Shown one piece after another: positions 8,222 through 15,615 of a DNA stretch of 47,337 bases. The notes beneath the pieces are model-generated. The model was given only the letters and a program-made list of their open reading frames with translations, was not told where the DNA came from and did no database searches. Origin of the DNA: Clostridiales bacterium. Its GTDB lineage: Bacteria > Bacillota > Clostridia > Oscillospirales > CAG-382. A program made the position numbers and the translations under genes. The stretch spans positions 35,974 through 83,310 of the forward strand of contig DMMZ01000053.1 in the NCBI GenBank assembly GCA_003452915.1. Direction: 5' to 3'. Numbering within the stretch: position 1 is the first letter of the stretch; each line of letters opens with the position of its first letter.

Positions 8222-9105
8222 AATTTCTTCCCCCCATAGTAGTGCAAAAACACGTCCTCAAGGCTTTGGTTGACACTTTCAATATTTAAAACAGGATATT
8301 TATACATTGCTTCAATTAAGGGACGAATATCGTGTTTAATGGTTATCTTAACTTTATTTCCGTCAACTTCTCCCAAATCGGGAATTGTTGCCCAAAAAGC
8401 TGCCGCTTGTTCAAAATCGGGAAGAGTTATTACATATCGACGTATTTTCTGCTTTTTAAGCGTTTCTATCTCGTCAATAGCTGCCAGTTTGCCTTGCTTG
8501 ATAATACCAACTCTTGAGCAGGTGCGTTCAACCTCCTCAAATAGATGAGAAGACATAAGAATGGTTTTACCCTTTTTCTTTTCCTCGTTTACAAGGTCGA
8601 TAAAGGTATTCTGCATAAGTGGGTCAAGACCGCTGGTTGGTTCATCGAGTATATAAATATCAGCGTCACTCATAAAGGCACAGACGATTCCTACCTTTTG
8701 CTTTGTCCCTTTTGACATCTTCTTAAGCTTGCCGTTAGCATCAAGCTCAAAGCGGTCCATCAACAGCTTTGCTTTATTAATATTGTTCTGTTTGCGGAGT
8801 TCGGCATAAAACTTAATGAAGTTATACCCTGTCATATTATCAATGAATGCAATTTCACCTGGGATATAACCTACCTTTGCCTGTATTTTATCCCTCTCGG
8901 AAAAGCAATCCTTGCTATCTATAAGGCACTCGCCCTTCTGCGGCTTCAAAAAACCCATAAGATGACGTATTGCGGTTGTTTTTCCTGCACCGTTAGGACC
9001 GAGAAAACCGAAAACCTCGCCTTGTTCAACAGAAAAGCTAAGGTCGAAAACTCCTCGACCTCCACCATAATTTCTTGACAGTTTTTTTATCTCGATAACG
9101 CTCAT
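8218..9105 (-). CDS. ABC transporter ATP-binding protein
   Basis: This is a 295-aa ATPase. Walker A is GPNGAGKTT near residue 35, the signature appears as MSKGTKQKVGI instead of the usual LSGGQ, and Walker B with the D-loop is YILDEPTSGLD. A C-terminal extension of about 80 residues (RRYVITLPDFEQ onwards) is common in BcrA-type and NatA-type ATPases. GGAGG lies seven bases before the ATG. The gene partners the ABC-2 permease that overlaps its end. It starts 33 bases after argH and may be read from the argH transcript. Confidence 0.92.
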   Translation of the reverse strand: MSVIEIKKLSRNYGGGRGVFDLSFSVEQGEVFGFLGPNGAGKTTAIRHLMGFLKPQKGECLIDSKDCFSERDKIQAKVGYIPGEIAFIDNMTGYNFIKFYAELRKQNNINKAKLLMDRFELDANGKLKKMSKGTKQKVGIVCAFMSDADIYILDEPTSGLDPLMQNTFIDLVNEEKKKGKTILMSSHLFEEVERTCSRVGIIKQGKLAAIDEIETLKKQKIRRYVITLPDFEQAAAFWATIPDLGEVDGNKVKITIKHDIRPLIEAMYKYPVLNIESVNQSLEDVFLHYYGGKKL

Positions 9106-9137
9106 ATAAACCTCCGATCAAAACTTATCTTTAATGC

Positions 9138-10514
9138 TTATTGCATTAATGTACTTTTTATGATAGAAATTTGTTTTTTTATGGATTCATGTCCTGTACC
9201 ACCCCATGAGTTGCGTTTGGAAACACAGGCTTCCAGTTCAATTGCGGAGTAAATATCTTCATCAAACAGCTCGGAAAAGCAGCGGTATTCGCTTATTGAA
9301 ATTTCCTCAAGAGTTTTACCCTTTTCGATACAGTATGCAACTATTTCACCCATTATCTTATAAGCGGCACGGAAAGGCAATCCTTTTGAAACAAGATAAT
9401 CTGCACCGTCGGTTGCATTTATAAATCCGCTTGCTGCGGCTTTACGCATATTTTCTTTGTTTACTCTTATTGTAGCAAGCATAGGTGCAAAGACAGCCAG
9501 AGCGTTCTTGACAGTATCAACACTGTCAAAAACAGCTTCCTTATCCTCCTGCATATCCTTGTTGTAAGCAAGCGGTAGTCCTTTTAACATCGTTAAAAGG
9601 GTGATAAGGTTTCCATATGCTCTTCCTGTCTTTCCTCTGACAAGCTCTGCAATATCAGCGTTCTTTTTTTGTGGCATTATTGATGAGCCGGTTGAAAAGC
9701 TGTCGTCCAGCTCGATATACTTAAACTCCCAGGAACACCAGAGGATAATCTCCTCCGAAAAGCGTGAGAGGTGCATCATTATAAGCGAAATAACAAAGGC
9801 AAGCTCAGTCGCAAAATCCCTGTCCGAAACACCGTCGAGACTGTTCTCGCAGATTCCGTTCATGCTTAATAGCTCTGAAACACGGATTCGATTTATATCA
9901 AAGCCTGTTCCCGAAAGTGCACAGGAACCGAGCGGAGAAACATTTATGCGTTTTTCGCAGTCTTTCAAGCGGTCAAGGTCACGTAAGAGCATAAAAGCAA
10001 AAGCTAGCAAATGCTGTGCGAAGGTTATAGGTTGTGCTCTTTGAAGATGAGTATATCCGCACATTACGGTATCAATATGCTTTTCGCTCAGTTCGATAAT
10101 TACCTTAACAAGTTCTTTAATCAACAGCTCTATTTGTTTGCATTCGTTTCTCAAGTTTAAACGTAAATCAAGTGCAACCTGATCGTTCCGGCTTCTTGCT
10201 GTGTGCAGCCTTTTACCTGCGTCGCCAATCCGTGAGGTCAAAGTTCCCTCTATAAAGGAATGAATGTCCTCAAATTCTCCCTCAATAACAAGACTACCAT
10301 CTTCAATTTCTGAGAGTATATTCATAAGTTCTTTTACAATCATTTTTCCGTCATCATTCGTGATTATTCCCTGCTCCGCAAGCATTGTTGCATGTGCAAC
10401 CGAACCTTCTATATCTTGCCTGTACATCCGCATGTCAAAAGGTAGAGAGGTGTTAAAATCGTTTGCTTTATCATCCAAACGCTTTTTAAAGCGTCCTGTC
10501 CATAACTTATCCAT
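9138..10514 (-). CDS. argH: Argininosuccinate lyase ArgH
   Basis: The 458-aa enzyme splits argininosuccinate to arginine and fumarate, the last step of arginine synthesis. The N-terminus MDKLWTGRFKK, the HTARSRNDQVALDLR block near residue 105, and the fumarase/lyase signature GSSIMPQKKN with the catalytic Ser near residue 278 are all intact. Length is normal. argG and other arginine genes are not in the window. A small hairpin (TTAATGC / GCATTAA) overlaps the stop codon, but its T-run is weak, so the downstream ABC genes may share the transcript. Confidence 0.95.
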   Translation of the reverse strand: MDKLWTGRFKKRLDDKANDFNTSLPFDMRMYRQDIEGSVAHATMLAEQGIITNDDGKMIVKELMNILSEIEDGSLVIEGEFEDIHSFIEGTLTSRIGDAGKRLHTARSRNDQVALDLRLNLRNECKQIELLIKELVKVIIELSEKHIDTVMCGYTHLQRAQPITFAQHLLAFAFMLLRDLDRLKDCEKRINVSPLGSCALSGTGFDINRIRVSELLSMNGICENSLDGVSDRDFATELAFVISLIMMHLSRFSEEIILWCSWEFKYIELDDSFSTGSSIMPQKKNADIAELVRGKTGRAYGNLITLLTMLKGLPLAYNKDMQEDKEAVFDSVDTVKNALAVFAPMLATIRVNKENMRKAAASGFINATDGADYLVSKGLPFRAAYKIMGEIVAYCIEKGKTLEEISISEYRCFSELFDEDIYSAIELEACVSKRNSWGGTGHESIKKQISIIKSTLMQ

Positions 10515-10593
10515 CAGTCTTCAAATCCTTTATTTTATTGCAATATTTTAAATATTGTAGCACACTTTTTTATAAATTTCAATTATTAGGATA

Positions 10594-11889
10594 TTATTTT
10601 CTGAATCTGCTGACCAAACTTTTTGAATATTCGGAATCAGGGTTCTTGCATTGTTCTTCTCTGTACAATTTAAAAAGCTCCTCGGTAGCAAGTGCAAGTT
10701 TTGTAACTGAAAATTCGTCCGTCTGCGGATAGCAATAATATGTATCGGTTAAGGTATTTAAATCAACACAATCACCATATTTTCCAAGATAGTTATATTC
10801 AATATGACATGCGTACATGCTTTTTACAGGAAATTTAATCTCGTAATGCTCACCCTGATAATTTCCGACAAGCTTAAAGCCGTTACTATTATGTGTTAAA
10901 AGGCCTTCACCGAGATTTATATGCCCTCTTGCATTAGGCAGTGAACGAACTATAACCTTTGATGAAAAGGAATACCTGCCTTCCTTTATCTCTTCCTTGA
11001 CTTTATCTCTCTGCCATTCATACCAATCGGGAATATGCGTAAATTCCGTATCTCCTGATGAAGCAGATAGTTCACCGTATTCGCTCATTATCCAATTCTT
11101 TCCACAGGCTTTGCAGCGGATAATATTTTTAAAAGATTCGGTTTTATATTCTGTGTTGCAATTAGGGCATTTATAGAGTATTCTGTGCAGCCTTTTTGCT
11201 CTGTTTTTATATTTTATCTTTATATGATTATCACGCTGCCAGGCAAAATCATCATATACGAACTTTTCTTTTATACGTTTTGCAACCTCCTCGTTTGAAA
11301 TTAACGCAGCTTCCTCGGCTGTAATAATCTGAGTCATTGTTGCTTCAAGCGGTTTTGCACCTCGACCGCCTGTATTCCAGAACGGTGAATTTACATGATG
11401 ACCGTGCATGATAAGAGTAACTACCGGAACATTAAGGTAGGAAGTTATTCCGAACAATGCATCGGGTAAATCGGACGTTGTTCCACACAATGAATATCTT
11501 GCCTCAGGAAAAATTACTGCTATATCTTTATTTTTGACGACACGACGAAGTTGATATAGAAGCTGTACATCTGAGGTGAATTTTCGTTTACAGATACAGC
11601 CTGCTTGCCGCAGTAGCCATTCCCGTCCGATAAATCCGTCGATTGCAGCTATGTAATTTGCTCTATGTGGGAAAATGGCAGTGGTTGTTATCATCAAATC
11701 AAGAAAAGCGTTATGATTGCATAAAAGCAGATAAGGAGGTTTTAAACCCTCCATATTAACCTTTGTTATTGTATAGCGATGCAGCCATTTTGCAGGAAAG
11801 CAAGCAAGCCATCCAATAGGCATCAGGAAAGATCGCTGCCTTGTTGGTGGTTTTATCATATTAAATCGCTTAAACTCTTTTTGACCCAT
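10594..11889 (-). CDS. PlsC-type lysophospholipid acyltransferase with a C-terminal zinc ribbon
   Basis: This is a 431-aa protein. Residues of about 45-230 form a PlsC/1-acyl-glycerol-3-phosphate acyltransferase domain, with the catalytic HX4D motif in NHNAFLDLM and an acceptor-binding motif FPEARYSLCG near residue 133. Residues of about 245-275 hold a zinc ribbon with two CxxC pairs (KCPNC ... CKACGKNW). A further domain of about 150 residues of unknown role follows. The substrate may be a lysophospholipid or another lipid-linked acceptor. The zinc ribbon fused to a PlsC domain is unusual for classical PlsC. A strong GGGGGAGG precedes the ATG. The next gene upstream on the same strand encodes an E2-like acyltransferase. 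Confidence 0.8.
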   Translation of the reverse strand: MGQKEFKRFNMIKPPTRQRSFLMPIGWLACFPAKWLHRYTITKVNMEGLKPPYLLLCNHNAFLDLMITTTAIFPHRANYIAAIDGFIGREWLLRQAGCICKRKFTSDVQLLYQLRRVVKNKDIAVIFPEARYSLCGTTSDLPDALFGITSYLNVPVVTLIMHGHHVNSPFWNTGGRGAKPLEATMTQIITAEEAALISNEEVAKRIKEKFVYDDFAWQRDNHIKIKYKNRAKRLHRILYKCPNCNTEYKTESFKNIIRCKACGKNWIMSEYGELSASSGDTEFTHIPDWYEWQRDKVKEEIKEGRYSFSSKVIVRSLPNARGHINLGEGLLTHNSNGFKLVGNYQGEHYEIKFPVKSMYACHIEYNYLGKYGDCVDLNTLTDTYYCYPQTDEFSVTKLALATEELFKLYREEQCKNPDSEYSKSLVSRFRK

Positions 11890-11939
11890 AGAACCTCCCC
11901 CTTCCGCTTTATTATACTGATATTTATATATAAAAGCAA

Positions 11940-11985
11940 TAAAAAATACTCTGCAACATGGTTTTCTAAGAAAATAGCTGCAGAG
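11940..11985 (-). terminator. Terminator after the E2-like gene
   Basis: On the minus strand CTCTGCA (11979-11985) pairs with TGCAGAG (11949-11955), with an inner TTTTC / GAAAA helix, and TATTTTTTATT follows. It separates the E2-like gene from the PlsC-like gene, so the two are probably separate transcripts. Confidence 0.7.
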
Positions 11986-12006
11986 CGTTTTTATATTATA
12001 TTTTAT

Positions 12007-12870
12007 TTACGGAATTTCCTCGACAACAGTCTCGGGAGGTAGATCAAGACATTGTGGATCTTTCATAATTGTTTTAAACAGCTTAAAAGCTGCCGCAAAA
12101 TAATGACCGTCACAAATACGCTCGTCCGTTGTAAATTTATAATCCACATACTTGAACTGTTTTACACTTCCGTCAAGCTGAAGTTCATTTTTAGTGTATT
12201 TTGCTCCAAAGGCACAGAAAACCGGGATATTTCCAAAATCGTAAAGATGATGATAAACCGGAGGAATACCAAGCGAACCCATTGATGTAATCGCAAAGGA
12301 ACCGTGAAAAGGACTTAATTTGGTCAGCGATCTTGGTATAAGTCCGAAATAATCAAGTAGGTTTAAAAGCCAGACAGTAAATTTTAAAAATAAACCGGGT
12401 ATATAATTAAAAACCTTTGCCAGATTGTCAAATTCACTTTCTTCAGCTCTGCTTGCTTCAATAGCTTCAGTAATAATTTTATAAACCTGATCACTGGTAG
12501 CATCAATAGGGAAAAACAACTTTAATACAGTGTCCGGAGATTCTATCTTCATTTCTTTTTTTATGGTAAGCATTATTTCAACGCAATTTCTTGCAAAAAT
12601 CTGTTGACCGCGTATAAAACGATTTAATGCAGGACGCTGAGAAAGAATTCTTATGTACGCAGCGATAAATAAATGCAGCATACCAAAGCCTTTAAGTCCC
12701 TGCTCTCGCTTTTTATATATAAACTCATCGCACTTACCAATTTCCAGCGAATCACCAAGGCTGTTTGATGCATCTTGTCTTGTTTTCATTATATATGGTG
12801 CAACCCTGCTTATCGGAGGTAGCGTTTTTATTCGCCGACCTTCTTTTTTTGTTTTTCTTTTTGTTCCCAT
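12007..12870 (-). CDS. 2-oxoacid dehydrogenase E2-like (CAT-fold) protein, lipoyl-less, active-site His absent
   Basis: This is a 287-aa stand-alone protein similar to the catalytic domain of dihydrolipoamide acyltransferases (chloramphenicol acetyltransferase fold). There is no lipoyl domain and no subunit-binding domain. Near the C-terminus the family motif DHRxxDG reads DERICDG: the Asp and Gly are kept, but the catalytic His is Glu. The segment GSFAITSMGSLGIPPVYHHLYDFG matches the conserved core strand. No E1 or E3 gene lies nearby, so a role in pyruvate or branched-chain oxidation is unlikely. It may be a pseudo-enzyme or act on another acceptor. Start ATG has GGAAAGG upstream. Confidence 0.75.
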   Translation of the reverse strand: MGTKRKTKKEGRRIKTLPPISRVAPYIMKTRQDASNSLGDSLEIGKCDEFIYKKREQGLKGFGMLHLFIAAYIRILSQRPALNRFIRGQQIFARNCVEIMLTIKKEMKIESPDTVLKLFFPIDATSDQVYKIITEAIEASRAEESEFDNLAKVFNYIPGLFLKFTVWLLNLLDYFGLIPRSLTKLSPFHGSFAITSMGSLGIPPVYHHLYDFGNIPVFCAFGAKYTKNELQLDGSVKQFKYVDYKFTTDERICDGHYFAAAFKLFKTIMKDPQCLDLPPETVVEEIP

Positions 12871-13012
12871 AAAAATGACCTTTCCTTACTTAGCATCCCT
12901 AACATGAAATAGGATATCATAATATATCATTTTTTGCAACAAAATTTTTCTTTTTATTAATTATCTAAATATAAATATATAATTTATATTAGGATAATTA
13001 TTTGTTAAATAC

Positions 13013-13041
13013 TTGAAAATGATATTCAACCGTGATATAAT
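13013..13041 (+). promoter_or_regulatory. Sigma-A promoter of the solute-binding protein gene
   Basis: TTGAAA (13013-13018), a 17-base spacer and TATAAT (13036-13041) sit about 65 bases before the TTG start. Confidence 0.8.
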
Positions 13042-13107
13042 AAAAAAGTTAAAAAATATCATATTCTGCTATTAGCATTACTTTATTTAATAATTGGAGG
13101 TATTTTT

Positions 13108-14613
13108 TTGAAAAAGTTTTTAAGCATGGCTATAACGCTCGTTTTTTTAAGCGCTTTTATCCTAACAGCTTGTAAAGACCCCAATGACGACAATTCCAAA
13201 GATTCGGCCGTATCAACAACCTCAGCAGACGGCAGGTGTGTTGCTGATATTCCTGAAAGAAATTATGAAGGAAGAACCTTTACTTTCTTAACTTGCGGCC
13301 CAAATGCATTACAAGAATCCGAGATAGTGTATAATACATACGACGACGGCAAAGAAGAAAAATTATCTGAAGTTGTTAATGATGCGATTAAAACTAGAAA
13401 TAATGCTGTTGAGCAATTATTAAACATTAAGATTGAAGAACAGTATATTTTTGATACTGCTGGTCGTAATAATGGTTTATTCTATAATAAAATAAGAACA
13501 GATATTCAGGCAGGTTCAGGCGATTATTATGTTGTTGCTCCCTGTATTTATGATGGTGCTACGCTTGCTGCCGGCGGTTCTCTGTATGATCTTCTTAGCG
13601 ATATTCCTTATTTAAATATGGAACAACTCTGGTGGGATCAGACCTTTAATGAGGAGCTGACAATAAATAACAGTCTATATTTTACTGTAGGCGATTTAGG
13701 TTATGTAAATAAATCCGCAACTGCCGTACTTATATTTAATAAAGCTCTTATTGCAAAATATAATCTTGAGAATCCATATGAACTTGTTGATAATATGGAA
13801 TGGACTATGGATAAGGTTTTCGGAATGGCAAAAACAATCAGCAATGATGATAATCAGGATGGAAAAATTGATTATAAAGACAGCATGGGCTGGTCGGGAC
13901 AATTGGACGATATGTGGAGCCTTTTTTACGGTTCCGGTGAGAAAATAGCAGCTATTGGTTCAGACGGATACCCTGAGCTTACTATGTATAATGAACGTTC
14001 GGTTAATGTACTTGATAAAATGCTTGGCCTTGTTCAAGACAAGCAGCATTATATAAGCGCTAACGATTATTTTAGTGAAGCAAAATGGCCAACTGGATTA
14101 ACAGTACAGCCTTTTGTAGCAGGCAGATGTCTGTTCTTCGGTGCAGGAATAAATTGCACAGATTACCTTGATAATATGTCAGACGACTTTGGTATAGTTC
14201 CAGTTCCGCTTTATGATGAAAACCAGGATGAATACCACTCCCTTATTAATCCATGGGTAAGCACCTGCTTTGCTGTTCCGGTTTCGGTGGCTGAAGAGGA
14301 TTTGGAATTTGTCGGTATAGTACTTGAGGCAATAGGTGCTGAAAGCAGAAACTATGTTTACCCAGCTTATTATGAGGTTGCTCTTAAATACCAGAAAACA
14401 AGAGATGATGAATCTACAAGAATGCTAGATAAAATATTTGAGTCCCGCGGATGTGACCTTGGAATGATTTATAAATGGGGCCAGTTAGATAGTTTACTGC
14501 ATCAACTTGCTGCACAGGAACCCGGCACCTTTGCTTCATCATATGAATCTAAAAAAGATGCAGCACAGACAGCACTTGAAACCACGAATAATTATTATAA
14601 GCAATTAGATTAA
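13108..14613 (+). CDS. Extracellular solute-binding lipoprotein (family 1-like)
   Basis: This is a 501-aa lipoprotein. The signal sequence ends in the lipobox LTAC (lipidated Cys near residue 22), followed by an Asp/Ser-rich linker and a large periplasmic-binding-protein-like body with blocks such as RNYEGRTFTFLTCG and MEQLWWDQTFNEELTINN. It probably captures a carbohydrate outside the membrane for an ABC importer. No permease or ATPase genes lie next to it, so it is an orphan receptor. The start is TTG, with GGAGG seven bases upstream, and it is a single-gene transcript between its own promoter and terminator. The ligand cannot be told from sequence. Confidence 0.88.
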   Translation: MKKFLSMAITLVFLSAFILTACKDPNDDNSKDSAVSTTSADGRCVADIPERNYEGRTFTFLTCGPNALQESEIVYNTYDDGKEEKLSEVVNDAIKTRNNAVEQLLNIKIEEQYIFDTAGRNNGLFYNKIRTDIQAGSGDYYVVAPCIYDGATLAAGGSLYDLLSDIPYLNMEQLWWDQTFNEELTINNSLYFTVGDLGYVNKSATAVLIFNKALIAKYNLENPYELVDNMEWTMDKVFGMAKTISNDDNQDGKIDYKDSMGWSGQLDDMWSLFYGSGEKIAAIGSDGYPELTMYNERSVNVLDKMLGLVQDKQHYISANDYFSEAKWPTGLTVQPFVAGRCLFFGAGINCTDYLDNMSDDFGIVPVPLYDENQDEYHSLINPWVSTCFAVPVSVAEEDLEFVGIVLEAIGAESRNYVYPAYYEVALKYQKTRDDESTRMLDKIFESRGCDLGMIYKWGQLDSLLHQLAAQEPGTFASSYESKKDAAQTALETTNNYYKQLD

Positions 14614-14627
14614 AAACATATAATCAA

Positions 14628-14656
14628 AACAGGTTGCAAAAGCAGCCTGTTTTTTC
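14628..14656 (+). terminator. Intrinsic terminator after the solute-binding protein gene
   Basis: AACAGGTTGC (14628-14637) pairs with GCAGCCTGTT (14642-14651) with one wobble and a four-base loop, followed by a T-run. Confidence 0.85.
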
Positions 14657-14683
14657 TGCTTTTTTTCAGAATTATTCAAGGTT

Positions 14684-14869
14684 GAGTTTAATCCGAATAT
14701 TATCCTCGCGTATGAACCAACCGGAAATCTTGATGTTGAAACACAAGAAGAAATAATGTTTATTTTACGGCAGCTTGCCATTGAGGGAAAATGTATAATT
14801 CTTGTTACTCACTCACCTACGGTTGCAAATGGAGCGTATATCGTTTACGAACTTAAAAAAGCTGTGTAA
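14684..14869 (+). pseudogene. Remnant of an ABC transporter ATPase (C-terminal fragment)
   Basis: The reading frame here translates to NPNIILAYEPTGNLD, then a helical stretch, then CIILVTHSPTVA and YELKKAV before a TAA. This is the Walker B, D-loop and H-loop region of a LolD/MacB-type ABC ATPase. The front two-thirds, with Walker A and the signature motif, is missing, there is no start codon or ribosome site, and the Walker B Asp of LADEPTG has become Tyr. The fragment lies directly after the terminator of the solute-binding protein gene. It is a decayed gene rather than an expressed one. Confidence 0.8.
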
Positions 14870-14896
14870 ATAACCAAATAAAAATATAAAATTTAA

Positions 14897-14931
14897 GCGT
14901 GCCGCAATTTTTATGCGGCACGCCTTTTTTA
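14897..14931. terminator. Bidirectional terminator at the end of nrdG
   Basis: A perfect ten-base stem GCGTGCCGCA / TGCGGCACGC (14897-14906 with 14914-14923) is flanked by CTTTTTT on the plus strand and an AT-rich tract on the minus strand. It ends the nrdDG transcript. Confidence 0.85.
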
Positions 14932-15615
14932 TTCATATATTAAATTTGGCTGTAATTTAAGTAAATCGGGCAGATATTTTTCTACCTCAAGCTGAGTGAG
15001 TGCATCTTCACGTAATATTTCCTCATCATGCTCCAGATATTTCTCGGGCATACGGAAGTAATTCAACCGCCAGCGGGGCATTATAGGCATTGATGATAGT
15101 ATATGCTCCAAGCCTTCAATAGTAAGTCCTGGATAAAGAGTTGTTCTGATCTCATATGGTACCTTAGACTCGTCCAGAATATCCACAGTTTCCGTAGCCT
15201 TTAAAAAGCCATCACTACCACAAACTGTAGGATATTCAAACAATGTTGCTTTTATATCAATAGCTGAATAATCAAGAAGGTTACCGTCGCACAATTCTTT
15301 TACTTTCTTGGGGTTTTGACCGTTAGTGTCGAGCTTGATCTTATAATCGAGCTTTTTAATTTCGGATATAAATTCACCTAAATCTTTTTGCAATGTAGGC
15401 TCACCGCCACTGATTACAACACCGTCTAAAAGTCCTTTGCGTTTTTTCAAAAAACTCCATACACTTTCGTCATCAAGACTTTTGCCAAAAGTATAAATTA
15501 AATCTCGGTTATGGCAGTAAAAACAGTTCAGATCACATCCCCGGCAAAAAAGCACACAGCTTAATACGCCGGGAAAGTCGATTGTACTGGTTTTTTGAAT
15601 TCCGCCGATAATCAT
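14929..15615 (-). CDS. nrdG: Anaerobic ribonucleoside-triphosphate reductase activating protein
   Basis: This is a 228-aa radical SAM enzyme that installs the glycyl radical on NrdD. The 4Fe-4S motif is CX3CX2C in CDLNCFYC near residues 29-36, and the SAM-binding GGEPT follows near residue 74 (VVISGGEPTLQK). The length suits the longer NrdG subgroup, often annotated as pyruvate formate-lyase-activating-like. The start ATG overlaps the nrdD stop (ATGA), which indicates translational coupling. The partner NrdD directly upstream makes the assignment firm. Confidence 0.92.
   Translation of the reverse strand: MIIGGIQKTSTIDFPGVLSCVLFCRGCDLNCFYCHNRDLIYTFGKSLDDESVWSFLKKRKGLLDGVVISGGEPTLQKDLGEFISEIKKLDYKIKLDTNGQNPKKVKELCDGNLLDYSAIDIKATLFEYPTVCGSDGFLKATETVDILDESKVPYEIRTTLYPGLTIEGLEHILSSMPIMPRWRLNYFRMPEKYLEHDEEILREDALTQLEVEKYLPDLLKLQPNLIYE

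Noticed and set aside
9138..9170. Terminator between argH and the ABC genes
   Set aside because: The hairpin TTAATGC/GCATTAA is short, overlaps the stop codon and has no proper T-run.
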